Assembly (NCBI GenBank): GCA_947630385.1
Contig: CANRHG010000054.1
Location: 1 to 10,160 of the forward strand
Length of the DNA: 10,160 bases
Direction of reading: 5' to 3'
DNA from: an uncultured Eubacteriaceae bacterium
GTDB lineage: Bacteria > Bacillota > Clostridia > Eubacteriales > Eubacteriaceae
Position 1 is the stretch's first letter, and each line of letters opens with the position of its first letter. The notes beneath the pieces were generated by a model. It did not search any database and had not been told where the DNA came from. It saw only the letters and a program-made list of their open reading frames with translations. This document shows, piece after piece, positions 4,561-10,160 of this stretch. The position numbers and the translations under genes are program-made.

Positions 4561-6255
4561 CTAACTTGACAGGTCCTTTTTATAGTTTTGGGCCTGTGCG
4601 ATTAATTCTTTTGCGTTGTCCTTAGTCGTCTGGGTGACTTCCTTACCGCCGAGCATTCGGGCGAGCTCGTCGACACGCTGTCCCTCTTCAAGTTCTCCAA
4701 AAGAAACGGAGGTGGATTCTTCATCCGAGGCCTTTTCTACGAGAAACTGCCGGTCTGCCATCGCCGCGATCTGGGGCAGGTGCGTGATGCAGATGAGTTG
4801 ATGGTTTTTGGAAAGATTTGCGATCTTTTCGGCTACGACCTGGGCGGTCCGTCCGGAGATACCGGTGTCGATCTCGTCAAAGATCATCGTTCCGATCTTG
4901 TCCCGTTCCCCAAAGATGCCTTTAACGGCCAGCATGATCCGTGAGATCTCGCCACCTGAGGCTATTTTTCTAAGCTTATCGGGTTTGCTTCCGGGGTTTA
5001 CCGAAAGCAGATACTCGATCTTGTCCTGGCCGCTCGCGCTGATGAGCTCTTCATCCGTCGTAAGATCCACGATGAAACTGGCTTTGTCCATGGCCAGGTC
5101 TTTAAGCTCGCGTTCTAGGTCGGTCTTCAGTCGGCCCGCGGTTTCTTTTCTCAGATCCGTGAGCTCATGGGCCAGCTCATTATAATGTTTTCTCGCTTCA
5201 AGGTAATTTTTCTTTTCGTTTTCCAAGAGCTCGTCGACGTTGTCCAGCCGCTCGAGCGACTTTTCAAGCTCCGCAGCGTAGTCCAAGATCTCTTGAACCG
5301 TATCCCCATACTTTTTCTTAAGCTCATCGATCTCATTTAGACGGTTGTTGATCTGTGTGATCCCGCCCGGATCGTACTCGATCTTATCGATGTAACTCGA
5401 AACCGCGAAGGACAGGTCGTTTAGATCCGATTCGATCGACTGGATCCGTTGCAAATAAGGCCCAAAAAAGGGATCGATCTTTTTTAGCTCGGATAGGCCT
5501 TGGTTTAACTGGGACAGATAACTGCCGATTCCCGCTTCTTCTTCACTTAGAAGATAATAGATGTGGTTGGACTCATCGTAAATACTCGCGTTCTTTTCGA
5601 GTTCTTTTAAGCGCTCCGTGAGTTCTTCTTCCTCTCCGTTTCTTAGCTCGGCTTTGGTGATCTCTTCGAGTTGAAAACGCTCCATCGCCGTTTTTCTCGC
5701 CGATTCTTTGCTGTCGGCTTGGAGTTCCTTGATGCGCCCCGCGGCTTCTTTTAAGGCCTGGGTCTCTTTTTTTAAAGTCGATACTATCTCTAGTAACTTA
5801 GGCCCACCATAGGAATCTAAAAGCGCGCGTTGATTTTCCGGTTTAAAGAGCCAGATGTTTTCGTGTTGGGAGTATACGTCGACGATTTGGGGCCCGAGTT
5901 TTTTAAACAAAGAGACGGGTACGATCTTCGAATTGATCCGACAGACGTTTTTTCCCGAGCGGTCTACTTCACGGCTAAAGATAAAAACGCCGTCTTCGGG
6001 TTCGATCCCATTTTCAAGGAGTTCTTCTAAAAGTTCGGCGTCGTCGATTCTTATCTGAGCGCTTACCGTCATCTTTTTTTGGTCGCCCCGTATCGCGTTA
6101 CGGTTAGCCCTGCTGCCGAGAAGTAGTGAGAGAGCGTCGATGACGATAGACTTTCCCGCTCCGGTCTCACCCGTTATGACGTTTAGGCCTTCAGACAGGT
6201 CGATATTGAGACGGTCGATCAACGCGTAATTATTGATGCTGATGGTTTCGATCAT
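4561..6255 (-). CDS. recN: DNA repair protein RecN
   Basis: RecN is an SMC-like ATPase that gathers at double-strand breaks and supports RecA-dependent repair. The N-terminal half-site has Walker A GETGAGKS (29-36) in MIETISINNYALIDRLNIDLSEGLNVITGETG. A long charged coiled-coil region (about 155-390) follows, with the usual SQHE motif before it (SQHENIWLF). The C-terminal half-site carries the ABC signature ASGGEISR (432-439), Walker B TMIFDEIDTG (456-465) and the ICITHLPQIAAMAD switch region (His about 492). The length of 564 residues is normal. It is the last gene of the operon: its ATG overlaps the argR stop as ATGA (6252-6255). It ends with TAG, with a second in-frame TAG three codons later, then a strong terminator. 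Confidence 0.98.
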   Translation of the reverse strand: MIETISINNYALIDRLNIDLSEGLNVITGETGAGKSIVIDALSLLLGSRANRNAIRGDQKKMTVSAQIRIDDAELLEELLENGIEPEDGVFIFSREVDRSGKNVCRINSKIVPVSLFKKLGPQIVDVYSQHENIWLFKPENQRALLDSYGGPKLLEIVSTLKKETQALKEAAGRIKELQADSKESARKTAMERFQLEEITKAELRNGEEEELTERLKELEKNASIYDESNHIYYLLSEEEAGIGSYLSQLNQGLSELKKIDPFFGPYLQRIQSIESDLNDLSFAVSSYIDKIEYDPGGITQINNRLNEIDELKKKYGDTVQEILDYAAELEKSLERLDNVDELLENEKKNYLEARKHYNELAHELTDLRKETAGRLKTDLERELKDLAMDKASFIVDLTTDEELISASGQDKIEYLLSVNPGSKPDKLRKIASGGEISRIMLAVKGIFGERDKIGTMIFDEIDTGISGRTAQVVAEKIANLSKNHQLICITHLPQIAAMADRQFLVEKASDEESTSVSFGELEEGQRVDELARMLGGKEVTQTTKDNAKELIAQAQNYKKDLSS

Positions 6256-6707
6256 AGGAGGGCCTTGAACGCATCGATAAGTTCGGGGACGTAAGCCTTG
6301 CTTTCAACGGCGACAAAAATCGTATCGTCCCCGGCGATCGTCCCGATGACGTGATCGAGTTTTAACAAATCGATCCCATGAGCCGCGGCCTGAGCCATGC
6401 CCGGTAGGGTCTTTACGACAACGATAAATTCGGCGTAACTGATCTCCAAAACGCATTCTTTAAAAATGGTCCGTACGCGGTTTTCGTAAATGCCTTCGTC
6501 GTCCTCTTCGACCGCGACCTGATAGTAAGCCCGTCCCGAAGGCTCTTTGACTTTAACCAGATCGAGCTCCTTGATGTCTCTTGAGACCGTAGCCTGGGTC
6601 ACGTTGAAGCCTTCATCGTTTAATTTTTCCACTAATTCTTCCTGGGTCTTTAATTGATATTTGTTTAACAGTTCCAGTAGTTTTTCTTGCCTTAATGATT
6701 TTGTCAT
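6252..6707 (-). CDS. argR: Arginine repressor ArgR
   Basis: ArgR is the arginine-responsive hexameric regulator of arginine biosynthesis and catabolism (AhrC in Bacillus). The N-terminal winged helix (1-70) starts TKSLRQEKLLELLNKYQLKTQEELVEKL and includes the recognition segment TQATVSRDIKELDLVKV (37-53). The C-terminal oligomerisation and arginine-binding domain ends with GTIAGDDTIFVAV (122-134), where the Asp pair contacts arginine in the family. The length of 151 residues is typical. The start overlaps the nadK stop as ATGA (6704-6707), and the stop overlaps the recN start. No arginine biosynthetic gene is in the window; argR next to recN is a common Firmicutes arrangement. It could regulate its own operon (see the half-sites at 8884-8918), but that is inference. 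Confidence 0.97.
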   Translation of the reverse strand: MTKSLRQEKLLELLNKYQLKTQEELVEKLNDEGFNVTQATVSRDIKELDLVKVKEPSGRAYYQVAVEEDDEGIYENRVRTIFKECVLEISYAEFIVVVKTLPGMAQAAAHGIDLLKLDHVIGTIAGDDTIFVAVESKAYVPELIDAFKALL

Positions 6708-7579
6708 TTTAGTCCATAAAGTTTTGACCGGATGCGGTCATAATAAGACGTATCTTTAAGTTTTAATAATTTCGTTTTAAAAGCCGCCGTGTTGATCAGC
6801 AGTGCGTCGTTTGCCTGAAGTTCGATGTTATCCTGGCCGTCGATACTGGCGACGATCCCCTGTTGGTCTTTTAAGAAAGTGATCTTAAGCGGGATGCTAT
6901 CGGGCAGGATAAATGGACGGTCGTTTAGATTTTGTGGGCAGATGGGGTTTACGATTAAAACCTTCGACTCCGGATGCACGATCGGCCCGCTGGCCGCGAG
7001 CGAATAGGCGGTCGAACCGGTAGGGGTGGCTATAATAAGTCCGTCGGCTCTGAAGTCTTCAATTAAGATCCCCTCCGCCTCGACGCGGATGTCGATAAGC
7101 TGCATGGTCTTGCTTCTAATTACGATATCGTTTAGGGCCAGAAACGATTCTTCACGCCCCTTGGATAAAAGTACCGTACACTCGAGCATCGTCCGGTCCT
7201 CGGAGACGACCTCTCCGTCGAGCAGTTTTGTGATCAGATCCGGCGTGGCCGTCGCCTCGCCTTCGGTCAAAAAGCCGAGTTTTCCCGCGTTGATCCCAAA
7301 CAGCGGCGTATCGTATTGCGCGGCGCGTTTGGCAACCGATAAAATCGTCCCGTCGCCACCGAAAACGATAACACAGTCGGTGTCAAAAAAGTCCCGGGGC
7401 TTGACCCTGGGTACGTCTTCTCGAAACGTCGGGCTCATCTGCCGGTCCAAAAAGACCGGCTCGATCCCGTTTTCGAGCATGGTGTCAATGACGTGCTCGG
7501 CGCCGTCGAGGCTTTCGAGCTTGTCCGGATTGATGTAAACGCCGATTCTATCCAGTGGTAAGTTCGTTGATTCGTTCAC
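6704..7579 (-). CDS. nadK: NAD kinase
   Basis: NadK phosphorylates NAD to NADP in the cytoplasm. Landmarks are IGVYINPDK (12-20), the catalytic GGDGT (74-78) in VFGGDGTILSVAKRA, FGINAGKLGFL (94-104), LALNDIVI (147-154), and DGLIIATPTGSTAYSLAASGPIVHP (179-203). SIDGQ (245-249) follows. The length of 291 residues is normal. The start codon is GTG at 7579, which overlaps the tlyA end by 32 bases. The nearest Shine-Dalgarno sequence, AGGAGA within tlyA, is about 12 bases upstream, rather far. An in-frame TAG lies just four codons upstream of the GTG, and the only codons between are ATT and ATC, so GTG is the most plausible start. This gives a slightly long leader (MNESTNLPLD) before the conserved first strand. 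Confidence 0.96.
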   Translation of the reverse strand: MNESTNLPLDRIGVYINPDKLESLDGAEHVIDTMLENGIEPVFLDRQMSPTFREDVPRVKPRDFFDTDCVIVFGGDGTILSVAKRAAQYDTPLFGINAGKLGFLTEGEATATPDLITKLLDGEVVSEDRTMLECTVLLSKGREESFLALNDIVIRSKTMQLIDIRVEAEGILIEDFRADGLIIATPTGSTAYSLAASGPIVHPESKVLIVNPICPQNLNDRPFILPDSIPLKITFLKDQQGIVASIDGQDNIELQANDALLINTAAFKTKLLKLKDTSYYDRIRSKLYGLK

Positions 7580-8330
7580 GATAATCTATGATCTCCTGAG
7601 GTGTTCGGTTTTTGGTAAACAGTAAAAATTCGGTGTTCCCCTTTTGGCCCTTGACCGGGGAGACGTCAAGTCCCAAAACGCTAAAGCCGGCCTGTTGGAC
7701 TTTTAAAATAATCTCCTGTAAGACCTCTTTATGGATCTTGGGGTCTTTGATGATCCCGTGTTTTCCGACCTTTTCTTTTCCGGCCTCAAACTGGGGTTTT
7801 ATCAGCCAGATGTTTAGCGCGTCTTCTTTGGTATGTTCTTTTATCTTCTCGAGCATGAGTAGGATCGATATGAAGGAGACGTCCATGACCGAGCCGTCGG
7901 CAAGCTCTGTGATCACCCCGTCCTTGAGCTTTCGAAAATTCGTACGCTCCAAAACCTCAACACGCTCGTCATTTCTTAGGTTAAAATCCAGCTGTCCGTA
8001 GCCGACGTCGATGGCGTAGACTTTCGCGGCTCCGTTTTTAAGCAGGCAGTCCGTAAACCCGCCGGTCGAAGCGCCGATATCCAAAAAGGTCTTATCTTTT
8101 ACCGGAAAGTCGAAGACTTTAAGCCCCTTTTCAAGCTTTAGCCCGCCTCTTGAGACGTACGGCGGTTTTTGCTTGATCTCGATAGCCACGTCTTCGTCGA
8201 TCTTTTGGGCCGGCTTGGTGACGGTTTTTCCGTTGACCTTGACCTCACCGGCCATGACCGCCCGCTTGGCTTTCTCTCTACTGTTATAATAGTTTTGTTC
8301 GACCAAATACTGGTCCAGTCGTGTCTTCAT
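7548..8330 (-). CDS. tlyA: TlyA family rRNA 2'-O-methyltransferase / putative hemolysin
   Basis: TlyA proteins join an S4 RNA-binding domain to an FtsJ-like methyltransferase. Mycobacterial TlyA methylates 16S and 23S rRNA; whether Firmicutes members do the same is less certain. The S4 domain occupies residues 3-65 (RLDQYLVEQNYYNSREKAKRAVMAGEVKVNG). The SAM-binding motif is FLDIGASTGGFTD (82-94), with YAIDVGYGQL (105-114) after it. Candidate catalytic K-D-K-E residues are Lys65 (RGGLKLE), Asp150 (VMDVSF), Lys178 (LIKPQFEAG) and Glu234 (NTEFLLF). The length of 260 residues is typical. Its ATG overlaps the upstream stop as ATGA (8327-8330). It ends with TAG inside the start of nadK. The tlyA-nadK-argR-recN order is widely conserved in Bacillota. 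Confidence 0.96.
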   Translation of the reverse strand: MKTRLDQYLVEQNYYNSREKAKRAVMAGEVKVNGKTVTKPAQKIDEDVAIEIKQKPPYVSRGGLKLEKGLKVFDFPVKDKTFLDIGASTGGFTDCLLKNGAAKVYAIDVGYGQLDFNLRNDERVEVLERTNFRKLKDGVITELADGSVMDVSFISILLMLEKIKEHTKEDALNIWLIKPQFEAGKEKVGKHGIIKDPKIHKEVLQEIILKVQQAGFSVLGLDVSPVKGQKGNTEFLLFTKNRTPQEIIDYRERINELTTG

Positions 8331-8875
8331 TTGCCAAAAACTTTAAATACCGCCGCTACGATACGGGCGACGAAATAGATGACCGAAACGGAATTGTTGA
8401 TCGCGTAGTCTTTGCCGATGGCTTTACCCCCGATCGTAAAGGCGGCGATGAGCCCGGACAAAACCAGGGAGATCACGACCAGGGGGATCGTACTAAAATA
8501 AGCGTGGAGCTGAGCCACGATCGAAACGCCCACGGCCCCGGAAACGATGCCGCAAATGTCCCCGATGACGTCGTTACAGACCGAGGATAACTTTGGGGCC
8601 CGTTTGATCATCTCAACGGCCATCTTGGCCCCGAAGACCTTTTGGGCGGCCATGGCATTAAAGGGTTGAGGCTTGACCGCGGTCACGGCAACGCCTACGA
8701 TGTCCGAAAATATTCCAAAGAGGATAATTAAAATCAAAAGAAGCAAGGATATAAGAAGTGAGGTATCGCTAAGGAGCAGATCCGACAGGTACGTGATAAA
8801 CATCGTCGAAACAAAACTCATGAGCGTGACCGTGACGATCCACTTCACCGAATTATCCCCTTTACTTTTTTTCAT
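8327..8875 (-). CDS. Conserved membrane protein heading the tlyA operon
   Basis: This is a 182-residue integral membrane protein with hydrophobic segments at about 12-32, 38-60, 105-125, 128-150 and 160-180. The central, least hydrophobic part carries the family's recognisable phrases: SDIVGVAVTAVKPQPFNAMAAQKVFGAK (57-84) and CNDVIGDICGIVSGAVG (100-116). I recall similar proteins next to tlyA in Clostridia, some labelled CorB-like (DUF21/CNNM), but I cannot confirm a transport role. It is the first gene of the operon, and its stop overlaps the tlyA start (ATGA). The ATG at 8875 has no Shine-Dalgarno sequence. TATAAT lies six bases before it, which suggests a leaderless operon mRNA. Family recognition is moderate and the function is unknown. 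Confidence 0.8.
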   Translation of the reverse strand: MKKSKGDNSVKWIVTVTLMSFVSTMFITYLSDLLLSDTSLLISLLLLILIILFGIFSDIVGVAVTAVKPQPFNAMAAQKVFGAKMAVEMIKRAPKLSSVCNDVIGDICGIVSGAVGVSIVAQLHAYFSTIPLVVISLVLSGLIAAFTIGGKAIGKDYAINNSVSVIYFVARIVAAVFKVFGK

Positions 8876-8887
8876 AAGTCAATTATA
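8876..8887 (-). promoter_or_regulatory. -10 element of the tlyA-recN operon, probably leaderless
   Basis: On the minus strand, TATAAT (8887 to 8882) is followed by TGACTT and then the ATG at 8875. The six-base gap places the transcription start at the ATG. The 17-base spacing position upstream reads TTCATT, a poor -35. Confidence 0.45.
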
Positions 8888-8918
8888 CATTTTTAATGTA
8901 TAAAAATGAAAATATACA
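8884..8918. promoter_or_regulatory. Cluster of TATACA half-sites in a divergent promoter
   Basis: TATACAT (8884-8890) and ATGTATA (8896-8902) form a 7-bp inverted repeat around five bases. The second half also pairs with TATACA (8913-8918) across ten bases. The first half-site overlaps the operon's -10. Positions 8897-8910 match 11 of 14 positions of the ARG-box core TGAATWWWWATTCA, so ArgR autoregulation is possible. The AT-richness makes chance matches easy. Confidence 0.35.
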
Positions 8919-8938
8919 AAATTTAAAATTTTAGAGAG

Positions 8939-9265
8939 ATGAAGAAAGATAAAAAAATTACGGTACGGGCTTACGAGCCGCGGGACCTGAATAAGATGAT
9001 AGAAATCTGGAACGAAGTCGTTGAGGACGGTGTCGCTTTTCCCCAGGAAGAGTTTCTAGATAGGGACTCAGGAGCGGCCTTTTTTACCGAACAAAGCCAC
9101 TGTGGCGTTGCCGAAAGTGGCGGAAAGGTTGTGGGACTTTACATCCTTCACCCCAACAACGTCGGAAGGTGCGGCCACATCGCCAACGCCTCTTTTGCCG
9201 TTCTTAAAAACGAAAGAGGTAAGGGTATAGGTGAGGCGCTCGTTTTAGAGTACTTAAAAATATAA
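8939..9265 (+). pseudogene. GNAT N-acetyltransferase, truncated by the adjacent element
   Basis: GNAT enzymes transfer acetyl groups from acetyl-CoA to amines or protein N-termini. The fragment has the opening ITVRAYEPRDLNKMIEIWNEVVEDGVAFPQ, the central strand GKVVGLYILHPN, and NVGRCGHIANASFAVL. It then reaches the acetyl-CoA pyrophosphate loop ERGKGIGEALV (about 92-102). Relatives of this type run to roughly 160-170 residues and end with an F.AV...N..A..LY..LGF region. Here the frame stops after EYLKI at 108 residues, so the C-terminal part of the fold is missing. An IS607-type recombinase begins 61 bases later, so insertion of that element is the likely cause. The ATG at 8939 directly follows GAGAG, too close to act as a normal Shine-Dalgarno; TAAAAT at 8924-8929 could give a near-leaderless mRNA. 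The substrate is unknown. Confidence 0.8.
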
Positions 9266-9311
9266 TAAAAGTTATTAATTTTAAATAATAAAGCAAATCG
9301 TTGGTCAAAAA

Positions 9312-9326
9312 TGATATGATTAACTC
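9312..9326 (+). promoter_or_regulatory. Extended -10 of tnpA, probably leaderless
   Basis: TGATATGAT (9312-9320) is an extended -10, TGn plus TATGAT. It is followed by six bases (TAACTC) and the tnpA ATG at 9327. No Shine-Dalgarno sequence is present. Confidence 0.5.
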
Positions 9327-9989
9327 ATGAAAGACAGACTGCTCAAAGTCGGGGAAGCCGCAAAAAAGCTAGCCCTAACACCACAAACCATACGAAAATA
9401 CAGACGCGAGGGAAAACTAAAGGGCTACCCCACACCGGGTGGTCAGATTCTTTATTCGGAAAAAGAAATCGACGATTACCTAAAACGCCTCGGCGGAGGG
9501 GAGCCAGAACAAGAGCCTACGCCAAAGACGGCCTTTTACGTCCGAAGCTCGACGGGATCAAAAGAAGCCTTAGAGAGCCAACTAAAAAAACTAGAAGAAG
9601 TCTATGGGCCGGCGCTTTTTGAGGTAAAAGACCGCTCAAGCGGGCTAAGCGAGAAAAGGCCCGGACTAAAGCGGCTGATCGAGCTGGCCAAAGAAGGAAA
9701 GATCAACCGGATCTGCATCACCCAGAAAGACCGATTGAGCCGTTTTGGAAATCTTTATTTGGAAGAACTTTTTTCCGCTTACGGCGTAGCCGTAGAAGTC
9801 GCCTTTGGCGAAGCCGACAAAAGCCTAAACGAAGAACTGATGGAGGATTTCATGAGCTTCATCGCTTCGTTTTCAGGAAAGCTCTACCGGCTAAGGGGCT
9901 ACGACGAAAAGAAAAAACTGCTCAAAGAAGCGGACAGAAGGATCGAGGAAAGCCATGATTCTAACGACCGAACTCCGGCTAAAGGATAA
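9327..9989 (+). CDS. tnpA: IS607-family serine recombinase TnpA
   Basis: TnpA carries out serine-recombinase transposition of IS607 elements. The N-terminal MerR-type helix-turn-helix (residues 4-54) reads LKVGEAAKKLALTPQTIRKYRREGKLKGYPTPGGQILYSEKEID. It binds DNA and, as usual in this family, precedes the catalytic domain. The recombinase domain (about 68-195) begins AFYVRSSTGS; Ser75 aligns with the nucleophile of the YxRVS motif, with Arg73 beside it. KDRSSGLSEKRPGLKRLIELA (101-121), QKDRLSRFG (133-141) and ELMEDFMSFIASFSGKLYRLRG (170-191) are family hallmarks. The length of 220 residues is normal and the frame is intact. The last 35 bases overlap the tnpB-like start. Confidence 0.95.
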   Translation: MKDRLLKVGEAAKKLALTPQTIRKYRREGKLKGYPTPGGQILYSEKEIDDYLKRLGGGEPEQEPTPKTAFYVRSSTGSKEALESQLKKLEEVYGPALFEVKDRSSGLSEKRPGLKRLIELAKEGKINRICITQKDRLSRFGNLYLEELFSAYGVAVEVAFGEADKSLNEELMEDFMSFIASFSGKLYRLRGYDEKKKLLKEADRRIEESHDSNDRTPAKG

Positions 9990-10160
9990 GGCAGGCTGCG
10001 CCTATCTCGACGATCAGCTCGACGAAGAAAACAGGATCTTCATGAGCGCGTTTAAGGAGATGAAAAGCCCGAAGTTTAAGGAAAACTGGAAAAACACCTC
10101 AGAACTCAACAGTTATCTTTGTGAGACTTTCGGGATCCTTTCGCGCCACGCCAACAGCGT
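9955..10160 (+). CDS. tnpB: TnpB-like protein of IS607 element, N-terminal part
   Basis: An ATG at 9955 with GAGGAAAG upstream (9944-9951) opens a frame that stays open to the right edge. It begins MILTTELRLKDKAGCAYLDD and continues with helical, charged sequence ending LCETFGILSRHANS. IS607 elements carry tnpB directly after and overlapping tnpA, and TnpB proteins often begin with an ILT-type strand followed by helices. TnpB proteins are RNA-guided nucleases of the group ancestral to Cas12. The catalytic RuvC motifs and zinc finger would lie beyond the window. Assignment therefore rests mostly on position; the sequence shown is compatible but not diagnostic. Confidence 0.7.
   Translation, partial: MILTTELRLKDKAGCAYLDDQLDEENRIFMSAFKEMKSPKFKENWKNTSELNSYLCETFGILSRHANS

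Larger units (their letters stand above)
9256..10160 (+). mobile_element. IS607-family element, left part
   Basis: An IS607-type tnpA and an overlapping downstream tnpB-like start identify the element, which continues past the right edge. The left end is inferred to fall near 9250-9265, where GNAT homology stops and AT-rich sequence begins. IS607 elements have no terminal inverted repeats and make no target duplication, so the exact boundary cannot be read from one end. The RNA usually encoded at the right end of such elements is outside the window. Confidence 0.7.

Noticed and set aside
4808..5185. Long plus-strand open frames opposite recN (also near 4616-4801 and 5830-6058).
   Set aside because: They are antisense to a well-conserved gene, have no family resemblance, and reflect the codon composition of recN.
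7026..7538. 170-residue open frame opposite nadK, and a 129-residue frame opposite tlyA (7612-8001).
   Set aside because: Serine-rich low-complexity translations without a Shine-Dalgarno sequence, antisense to intact housekeeping genes.
1..10160. CRISPR array, tRNA or rRNA genes, riboswitches.
   Set aside because: I looked for regularly spaced repeats, cloverleaf-like arms and conserved rRNA or riboswitch segments on both strands and saw none.

Overview
The window looks like part of a Bacillota (Firmicutes) chromosome. The evidence is the tlyA-nadK-argR-recN operon order, a secreted protein made of clostridial ChW repeats, a EutS/EutP pair and an IS607-type element. No rRNA, tRNA or other taxon-specific marker is present, so the lineage cannot be narrowed further. 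All identifications come from reading motifs and recalling families; no database was searched.

Layout from left to right. Positions 1-1071 (minus) hold a secreted ChW-repeat protein that runs off the left edge and changes frame near 353. Positions 1072-1359 are an AT-rich divergent promoter region with a perfect 17-nt palindrome. lgt follows (1360-2142, plus), then a two-gene unit encoding a EutS-like microcompartment shell protein and a EutP-like GTPase (2203-3122), which ends in an intrinsic terminator. Next come an AlkD-like DNA alkylation repair gene broken by an in-frame TAG (3139-3897) and a lone HicB-like protein (3915-4217). A hairpin-rich stretch (4218-4560) contains a small frameshifted minus-strand gene.

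Positions 4561-8875 are one minus-strand operon: membrane protein, tlyA, nadK, argR, recN. Three of the four junctions are ATGA overlaps and the fourth is a 32-nt overlap, so translation is probably coupled throughout. It closes with a clear terminator at 4514-4536. Divergently, a GNAT acetyltransferase gene (8939-9265) stops right after its acetyl-CoA loop. An IS607-type element follows: a MerR-HTH/serine recombinase TnpA, then a TnpB-like reading frame cut by the right edge. The element most likely interrupted the GNAT gene.

Two themes stand out. First, three genes (lgt, the operon-leading membrane protein, tnpA) have a -10-like hexamer followed by exactly six bases and then the ATG, with no Shine-Dalgarno sequence. 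This is the arrangement of leaderless mRNAs. eutS, eutP, tnpB and the ChW gene do have Shine-Dalgarno sequences. Second, four accessory reading frames are damaged (ChW protein, AlkD, small ORF, GNAT) while every housekeeping gene is intact. That suggests either real decay of dispensable genes or local sequence errors. I did not find a convincing new multi-gene system. The least ordinary items are the isolated EutS/EutP pair, the leaderless pattern and the IS607 junction.
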